Positions 28,169 to 32,452 of a stretch of DNA of 32,452 bases are shown here, in pieces; positions within the stretch are counted from its first letter, which is position 1; the number at the start of each line of letters is the position of its first letter. The notes beneath the pieces were generated by a model that was not told where the DNA came from, made no database searches, and saw only the letters and a program-made list of their open reading frames with translations. The stretch covers positions 1-32,452 of the forward strand of contig PEZW01000011.1 in the NCBI GenBank assembly GCA_002773985.1. Direction: 5' to 3'. Position numbers and translations under genes: made by a program. This stretch comes from Candidatus Berkelbacteria bacterium CG10_big_fil_rev_8_21_14_0_10_43_13 (GTDB lineage: Bacteria; Patescibacteriota; UBA1384; XYA2-FULL-43-10; 1-14-0-10-43-13).

Positions 28169-28373
28169 AATTCTCCCAATATTAATAATTGTTATTCTAA
28201 CAATACACCGATTGTCAGGAAAATCAATTTCTACTTTGCTTCGAATTGAATTTAGTCGTGCTTGATGATAAGATTCAAGTGTTTGATTGATGGATTGTCG
28301 CGCCTTGGAGGCACACAATGGCTCGCAATGACAACAAATTTTTAATCTTAACCTTAGACTTTTAACTACTATT
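28169..28373. repeat. Divergent gap before secA with a GATTGTCGCG...GCAATGACAAC repeat
   Basis: The unit at 28293-28335 (GATTGTCGCGCCTTGGAGGC to GCTCGCAATGACAAC) is a member of the family also seen at 10925-10965. The rest is AT-rich without an obvious secA promoter or Shine-Dalgarno. Confidence 0.55.
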
Positions 28374-31187
28374 ATGTCGATATTAAATTTGTTTTACAAT
28401 CCAAGCAAGCGAGTGATCGGAAGCCTTGAAAAAAAGGTTGCTGAGATTAATGCGCTTGAAGACGAGATCAAAAAACTGACCGACGAAGAACTTAAAGCGA
28501 AGACGGGAGAATTTAAACAAAAGTTGCAAGTACCGAGTACCCCACTTCGCTCTTCGAGCTACGAGGGGCAAGCCGAGTACCGAGAGGACAAGGAGAACGA
28601 ACTTCTTGAAGAAATTACCGCGGAGGCATTTGCTGTCCTGCGTGAAGCAATGCGGCGGGTCTGGGGCGAGCGTCATTTTGATGTTCAGCTGATCGGCGGT
28701 CTCGTTCTTCATCAGGGTAAGATCGCTGAGATGAAAACCGGTGAGGGCAAGACAATCGCAGCCGCTCTGGCTTTGTATTTAAACGCTCTGGCCGGCGAAG
28801 GTGTCCACCTGATAACGGTCAACGATTATCTCTCCAAACATCAGGGCGAGGGTATGGGTGAGGTTTACAATTTTCTCGGTCTTTCGACTGGAGTTATTCA
28901 GAGCAATCAGGAGACGTATAAATTTGTCAAAAAAGTTGATTACAAACATTACTCGGATTGCGACGGCTCAAATCTCGAACTTTGCTCACGGCATGATGCT
29001 TACGCCGCCGATATTACCTACGGTACAAACAATGAATTTGGTTTTGATTATCTGCGCGACAACATGGCACCGTCGGTCGAAGCCTGTGCTCAGAGAAAAT
29101 TGAATTTTGCCATTGTCGATGAAGTTGACTCAATCTTGATTGATGAAGCGCGTACCCCACTGATTATCTCGGCGCCGGCGCAAGAATCTGGCAGTATGTA
29201 CGCCCAGTTTGCGACGCTCGTGCCGCGCCTAAAGTCGGAGACTGATTATGTTCTCGACGAGAAGGATAAAGCGGTGACGTTGACTGATCAGGGTATCAAG
29301 GAAATGGAAAAAATGCTCCATGTCGACAATATTTACGAAGTCGGCCCCGAAGGGGCCCCCGTTGGGGGTGGTTTGGCGATGGTTCATCATCTGGAGCAAG
29401 CACTGAAAGCGGAAACGTTATTTAAACGCGATCGCGATTATGTCGTTCGTGACGGCGAAATTATTATCGTCGATGAATTTACTGGTCGCCTGATGGTCGG
29501 TCGACGCTATTCTGAAGGATTGCACCAAGCGATTGAGGCGAAGGAAAATGTCGAAGTCAAGCAGGAATCGCAGACCTTGGCGACTATTTCTTTTCAGAAT
29601 CTTTTTCGTCTTTATGACAAATTGGCTGGTATGACTGGGACGGCGGCGACGGAAGCGGAGGAGTTTTTCAAAATTTACGAACTCGATGTCGTCGAAATTC
29701 CGACCAACAAGCCGATTGTTCGCAAGGATTTGCCTGATCGAATTTACAAGTCAGAGGAAGCCAAATTTGATGCCGTTGTAGAAAGTGTTAAAGAGCTAAA
29801 TGCGTCCGGTCAGCCGGTCTTGATCGGCACTGTTTCAGTGTCAAAAAACGAGATTTTATCAAAAAAGCTGAAGCAAGCAGGTGTCAAACATGAGGTTTTG
29901 AATGCCAAGCAACACGATCGTGAAGCAAAAATTATTATCAAAGCAGGACAAAAGGACGCCGTCACCGTGGCGACAAACATGGCTGGTCGTGGTACCGACA
30001 TCAAGCTAGGAGTTGGCGTCAGGGAGTCAGGTGGCTTGCATGTGCTAGGTACTGAGCGACACGAAGCACGGCGCATCGACAATCAGTTGCGTGGTCGTGC
30101 AGGTCGTCAGGGTGATCCCGGGTCGTCGCAGTTTTTTGTCTCGATGGAAGACGACTTGATGCGGATTTTTGGCGGTGAAAAGCTGAAAAACCTGATGAAT
30201 TCTCTTGGTCTGCCTGATGATATGCCGATAGAAAATAAATTGATCTCGCGCTCGATCGAATCGGCTCAGCGACGTGTCGAAGGCTACAATTTCGATAGTC
30301 GCAAACATTTGGTCGAATACGATGATGTTATGAACAAGCATCGCGAGGTGATTTATCGAAAAAGGAGAACTATCTTGGAGGGACAGAGAGACGGAGAGAC
30401 AGAGGGGCAGAGAGAAAACTTAGATAGCTCCGCTACTTCGCTACTTCGCTACTCTGACTCTTTGAAATCAGAAATTATCGATATCATAAATGAAGAAGTT
30501 ATAAATATTTTTGGCTTATATGTTGGCGATGATGAGAAGATAAAGATGGAGTTGAAAGCGATTCTTGGTGATGTCGATCTATCAGAACTTGATGCTGATA
30601 AAGTCAAGAAATTTGCTCGGGAATTATATGATAGTAGAGAAGCAAAATTGACTGCCTCGGTAATGCGGCAAGTAGAAAAGATGGTCTATCTTCGAACCAT
30701 AGATATGCTCTGGATCGAGCATCTGACGACGATGGATGAGTTGCGCACCGGTATCGGTCTCCAAGGTTACGGTCAGAAGGATCCTTTGGTTGAATACAAG
30801 CAAGCTGCTTTTCGGATGTTTGAGGGACTTTTGAAAACGATTGAATCCAATGTCGCTAGGACAATTTTCAAGGTTGAAGTCGCGGTCAATCAGTCGGCGC
30901 CCCCCGTTACAAATATTAAGCAGGCGGAATATTCGAGCCCTGACGCTGACACGATCGGGGGCTTTGAGGAGAAGTTGAAGGACGAAAAACTAAAGACTAA
31001 AGCCGATAACGATCGTATCGATAGAGTGACGAAGACAATAAATCAGGGCAAGACTGTCTATGATCGGATGCAAGAAACGGCGAAAACCGGTCCGGCATCG
31101 CAGGCCAAAAATGCCAAGAAGGTTGGCCGCAACGATCCCTGCCCGTGCGGCTCAGGAAAAAAATATAAAAAATGCCACGGGAAATAG
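28374..31187 (+). CDS. secA: Preprotein translocase ATPase SecA
   Basis: 937 aa. Walker A MKTGEGKTIAAALALYLNAL near residue 120-135, preprotein-crosslinking and NBD1 ITYGTNNEFGFDYLRDNM, DEAD-like VDEVDSILIDEARTPLIIS near 248-266, NBD2 NMAGRGTDIKLG and RRIDNQLRGRAGRQGDPGSS, and a C-terminal SEC-C zinc motif (C923, C925, C934, H935). SecA drives proteins through SecYEG. Three repeat-encoded inserts are visible at residues about 53-69 (VPSTPLRSSSYEGQ), 323-332 (GPEGAPVGGG) and 669-696 (EGQRDGETEGQRENLDSSAT). Each preserves the frame and lies in a surface loop or linker as judged from family alignments I remember. Confidence 0.98.
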   Translation: MSILNLFYNPSKRVIGSLEKKVAEINALEDEIKKLTDEELKAKTGEFKQKLQVPSTPLRSSSYEGQAEYREDKENELLEEITAEAFAVLREAMRRVWGERHFDVQLIGGLVLHQGKIAEMKTGEGKTIAAALALYLNALAGEGVHLITVNDYLSKHQGEGMGEVYNFLGLSTGVIQSNQETYKFVKKVDYKHYSDCDGSNLELCSRHDAYAADITYGTNNEFGFDYLRDNMAPSVEACAQRKLNFAIVDEVDSILIDEARTPLIISAPAQESGSMYAQFATLVPRLKSETDYVLDEKDKAVTLTDQGIKEMEKMLHVDNIYEVGPEGAPVGGGLAMVHHLEQALKAETLFKRDRDYVVRDGEIIIVDEFTGRLMVGRRYSEGLHQAIEAKENVEVKQESQTLATISFQNLFRLYDKLAGMTGTAATEAEEFFKIYELDVVEIPTNKPIVRKDLPDRIYKSEEAKFDAVVESVKELNASGQPVLIGTVSVSKNEILSKKLKQAGVKHEVLNAKQHDREAKIIIKAGQKDAVTVATNMAGRGTDIKLGVGVRESGGLHVLGTERHEARRIDNQLRGRAGRQGDPGSSQFFVSMEDDLMRIFGGEKLKNLMNSLGLPDDMPIENKLISRSIESAQRRVEGYNFDSRKHLVEYDDVMNKHREVIYRKRRTILEGQRDGETEGQRENLDSSATSLLRYSDSLKSEIIDIINEEVINIFGLYVGDDEKIKMELKAILGDVDLSELDADKVKKFARELYDSREAKLTASVMRQVEKMVYLRTIDMLWIEHLTTMDELRTGIGLQGYGQKDPLVEYKQAAFRMFEGLLKTIESNVARTIFKVEVAVNQSAPPVTNIKQAEYSSPDADTIGGFEEKLKDEKLKTKADNDRIDRVTKTINQGKTVYDRMQETAKTGPASQAKNAKKVGRNDPCPCGSGKKYKKCHGK
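28533..28580 (+). repeat. Palindrome flanked by 8-bp direct repeats, in-frame insert 1 in secA
   Basis: CCCACTTCGCTC, loop TTC, GAGCTACGAGGGG is the same palindrome as at 3509 and 22714. It is bounded by exact CCGAGTAC copies at 28533-28540 and 28573-28580, which looks like a target-site duplication. Confidence 0.8.
29343..29368 (+). repeat. In-frame double palindrome insert 2 in secA
   Basis: GGCCCC, loop GAA, GGGGCC, then CCCCC, loop GTT, GGGGG. The element matches 10759-10786 in alaS closely. It replaces the short loop between NIYEV and LAMVHHLEQALKA. Confidence 0.75.
30379..30460 (+). repeat. In-frame word repeat insert 3 in secA
   Basis: GACAGAGAGACGGAGAGACA-type words followed by GCTACTTCGCTACTTCGCTA direct repeats. 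Vocabulary as in the intergenic repeat 8962-9037. Encodes a polar linker between RRTILEG and LKSEIIDIINEE. Confidence 0.65.
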
Positions 31188-31220
31188 TCTCTTTTTAGTT
31201 TTAAGTTTTTGGAGGAAAAA

Positions 31221-31553
31221 ATGAATGAGTTCCGATCGGAACATAGTGAAGCTGAGAATGAGTTTAATTTTCTATTACTGTTATCATTGTCTGACAGAGT
31301 AGATCTGGCCAAAGAATTGGATGCCAAGCGCCGTCAGCTGATGGGAGATCAAGAGAATGATATTGTATTAGATCCTCAGAATGTTGCAAAAATGGATCAT
31401 GCTCTTCGAGACACTATCAAATGGGCTGAGACTGACGATAAATCATGGCTGATGATGATAAGCCTATATCTCAATCAGATCAAAGTTCTTAGCTCGCAAA
31501 AAGATGTCGAAATTATCTTGAGCCATTTTAGTGTTCACAATATGGATATTTAA
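31221..31553 (+). CDS. Small acidic helical protein, 110 aa, unknown
   Basis: ATG 31221 has GGAGG at 31211-31215 with five-base spacing. The sequence is acidic and helical: SEHSEAENEFNFLLLLSLSDRVDLAKELDAKRRQLM, then NVAKMDHALRDTIKWAETDDKSWLMMISLYLNQIKVL. No membrane helix (the LLLL patch is too short) and no family I recognise. It lies 33 bases after secA in the same direction and could be co-transcribed. Confidence 0.65.
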   Translation: MNEFRSEHSEAENEFNFLLLLSLSDRVDLAKELDAKRRQLMGDQENDIVLDPQNVAKMDHALRDTIKWAETDDKSWLMMISLYLNQIKVLSSQKDVEIILSHFSVHNMDI

Positions 31554-31609
31554 CGGTGTATCCTTCTAGGTCATTATTGGTAAGAAATAATCCGAACTAA
31601 TTTCTTTCT

Positions 31610-31638
31610 CTCCAGCGGCGTCTAGGACGCCGCTGGAG
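31610..31638 (-). terminator. Perfect 13-bp hairpin at the 3' end of the minus-strand operon
   Basis: CTCCAGCGGCGTC (31610-31622), loop TAG, GACGCCGCTGGAG (31626-31638). The stop codon of the 81-aa gene falls at the loop. There is no T-tract on either strand, so termination is plausible but not canonical; it could stabilise the transcript end. Confidence 0.55.
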
Positions 31639-31867
31639 GGGTATGGGTGGACTCAGTGGGTCTGCACTTTCCCAGTAGCATGATTGTCTGGAAGACAAAC
31701 ATGGCAACTACTGCGAAGGTGACCAATACGACGAAGTTGATCACTTCGCTGAGTGAGATCAGTACACGACCGGGGGATGAAGAGAACAGCACCCCCTGCT
31801 TTTTGCTGACGCCTTCTCTTTGCGGCGGTTGAGGGCGACAGGTGGATGCAATCGTTACGTCACCCAT
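31622..31867 (-). CDS. Small single-pass membrane protein, 81 aa (third gene of a minus-strand trio)
   Basis: The start at 31867 overlaps the end of the preceding gene by 13 bases, with GGTGG upstream on the minus strand. A polar N-terminus (MGDVTIASTCRPQPPQREGV) leads to one strong helix near residues 42-66 (VINFVVLVTFAVVAMFVFQTIMLL), then a Pro/Thr-rich tail. No family recognised. A longer frame beginning at 32062 shadows the upstream gene and is rejected. Tight overlap points to translational coupling. Confidence 0.6.
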   Translation of the reverse strand: MGDVTIASTCRPQPPQREGVSKKQGVLFSSSPGRVLISLSEVINFVVLVTFAVVAMFVFQTIMLLGKCRPTESTHTPPAAS

Positions 31868-32067
31868 TGTCGCGCCACCTTGGTTCGCTTTGGCTCGTGT
31901 GGCCAGAAGATGTGAAAGTCCATCACCAACCACCACGTGACGATCGAGGCGAGAACGAGCGGGGGCAGTACCAGCCACAGGTTGTGCGTGACGGTGAAGG
32001 CTTGATGTGCCAGCACACACAGCACAGTTTGCACCGCAGCGGGTACGCCGTAGAACCACCATAACAT
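31855..32067 (-). CDS. Small two-helix membrane protein, 70 aa (second gene of the trio)
   Basis: Starts at 32067 with AGGAG nine bases upstream (32077-32081 on the complementary strand). Two hydrophobic spans: FYGVPAAVQTVLCVLAHQAFTV and LWLVLPPLVLASIVTWWLVMDFHIFW, followed by a basic tail (HEPKRTKVARQWVT), consistent with a cytoplasmic C-terminus. GC-rich codons. No recognised family. Confidence 0.65.
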   Translation of the reverse strand: MLWWFYGVPAAVQTVLCVLAHQAFTVTHNLWLVLPPLVLASIVTWWLVMDFHIFWPHEPKRTKVARQWVT

Positions 32068-32079
32068 CGTCGGTGTCTC

Positions 32080-32289
32080 CTAGTGTTTTTTGGTGGTGCT
32101 AAACGTCAGCATCACACCAGCGGCGAAACCACCGACCGCAGCGCTCAATGTGGTCGACTTTGATATCGACCACACGATCCAGGTCGTGATTACGTCTACC
32201 ACCAGAACGGCGACAAGCCCTTCAGTCGTTCGGGTGAGGAGCTGTCGCCAGTTGATCTGATGACAGTTCCGACAGAGCTGCGCGAGCAT
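32080..32289 (-). CDS. Small membrane protein, 69 aa, with N-terminal CxxCH motif (first gene of the trio)
   Basis: The start at 32289 is fixed by an AGGAG six bases upstream on the minus strand; longer in-frame starts have no ribosome site. The N-terminus MLAQLCRNCHQINWRQLL carries CRNCH. Two hydrophobic stretches follow (LVAVLVVDVITTWIVW and LSAAVGGFAAGVMLTF). The motif could bind zinc or be chance; haem attachment is unlikely without an export signal. No family recognised. It is 12 bases before the next gene. Confidence 0.65.
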   Translation of the reverse strand: MLAQLCRNCHQINWRQLLTRTTEGLVAVLVVDVITTWIVWSISKSTTLSAAVGGFAAGVMLTFSTTKKH

Positions 32290-32324
32290 CTCTTTCTCCT
32301 GCCGACTACACAGCGTCGACGCTG

Positions 32325-32355
32325 ATAGTATGCCATATTTTGTGTTTTTTTGCAA
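32325..32355 (-). promoter_or_regulatory. Possible promoter of the minus-strand trio
   Basis: On the minus strand TTGCAA (32355-32350) and TACTAT (32330-32325) are 19 bases apart, longer than ideal. The expected +1 near 32318 would leave a 29-base leader. Confidence 0.4.
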
Positions 32356-32376
32356 CAAATTTTCCCCAATTGTTAG

Positions 32377-32440
32377 CTCCAAATTAAAAGTGCAGTAGAT
32401 CACGCTCAAAATAGCCCTCTCTCCAAATTAAAAGTGCAGT
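32377..32440. repeat. Exact 20-bp direct repeat at the window edge
   Basis: CTCCAAATTAAAAGTGCAGT occurs at 32377-32396 and again at 32421-32440, with a 24-base spacer. A further GTGCAGTGCAG duplication follows. It may be an IS end with internal repeats, such as those of IS21-like elements, or the start of a longer array beyond the window. Confidence 0.6.
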
Positions 32441-32452
32441 GCAGTTTTTAGC

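Noticed and set aside
28169-28318. N-terminal extension of the minus-strand membrane protein
   Set aside because: The extension has no ribosome site and passes through a dispersed repeat; GGGAG supports the start at 28168.
31622-32062. A single 146-aa minus-strand protein
   Set aside because: Its first half is in a shadow frame of the 70-aa membrane gene, which has a proper SD; only the part from 31867 looks real.
32377-32440. CRISPR array
   Set aside because: Only two repeat units are visible, the repeat is not palindromic, the spacer is 24 bases, and no cas gene is in the window.

Overview
The window looks like a chromosomal segment of an ultra-small bacterium of the Candidate Phyla Radiation (Patescibacteria). 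The signs are a split PEP-synthase-like dikinase, an AlaRS without the usual C-terminal domain, a GreA/LysRS/SerRS/SecA housekeeping set packed with envelope genes, GIY-YIG and GxxExxY (PDDEXK_3) nuclease genes, and intergenic gaps filled with palindromic word-like repeats. TGA is used as a stop (for example after the lytic transglycosylase at 8956), so there is no sign of a recoded UGA. The exact phylum cannot be set from sequence inspection alone.

Layout. 110-2571: a two-gene dikinase resembling PEP synthase or rifampin phosphotransferase. 2654-2830: a tiny, probably leaderless gene. 2976-3437: tRNA-Val(TAC) and tRNA-Leu(GAG), each preceded by a broken tRNA copy carrying a hairpin insertion. 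3637-7172: small membrane protein, ribosomal protein S1, a degenerate MBL-fold protein and a DHH phosphoesterase. 7183-7632: a GIY-YIG gene between inverted hairpins, then tRNA-Leu(TAA). 7717-10854: a conserved CxxC protein, a lytic transglycosylase and alaS. 11035-12598: a GC-richer island of three small orphan genes, each with its own transcription signals. 12838-16902: FtsA-like protein, a GxxExxY gene inside inverted repeats, a large membrane-anchored protein and ruvX. 17028-22656: mltG, mreB, mreC, mreD-like and PBP2, a rod-shape and peptidoglycan elongation block. 23064-27478: greA with a structured leader, lysS, serS, a second GxxExxY gene inside a perfect 35-bp inverted repeat, and hpf. 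27593-28168 (minus): a membrane protein. 28374-31187: secA. 31622-32289 (minus): three tiny GC-rich membrane-protein genes.

How it works together. The ordinary genes cover translation (S1, three tRNAs, AlaRS, LysRS, SerRS, hibernation factor), transcript elongation (GreA), RNA or nucleotide turnover (DHH), recombination (RuvX), secretion (SecA) and wall growth or division (SLT, MltG, MreBCD, PBP2, FtsA-like).

The unusual layer is the repeats. Many intergenic gaps hold an imperfect inverted repeat built from its own short vocabulary, often running from the stop of one gene to the start of the next. In three gaps a small nuclease gene (GIY-YIG once, GxxExxY twice) sits exactly inside such a repeat, with its stop or start codon abutting or inside the arms. 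A related palindrome family is also found inside broken tRNAs and as in-frame insertions in rpsA, alaS, secA and the dikinase. My main hypothesis is that these nuclease genes are the gene-bearing forms of a mobile or repair-driven inverted-repeat system and that the empty intergenic repeats are its remnants. This is inference and needs comparative genomics.
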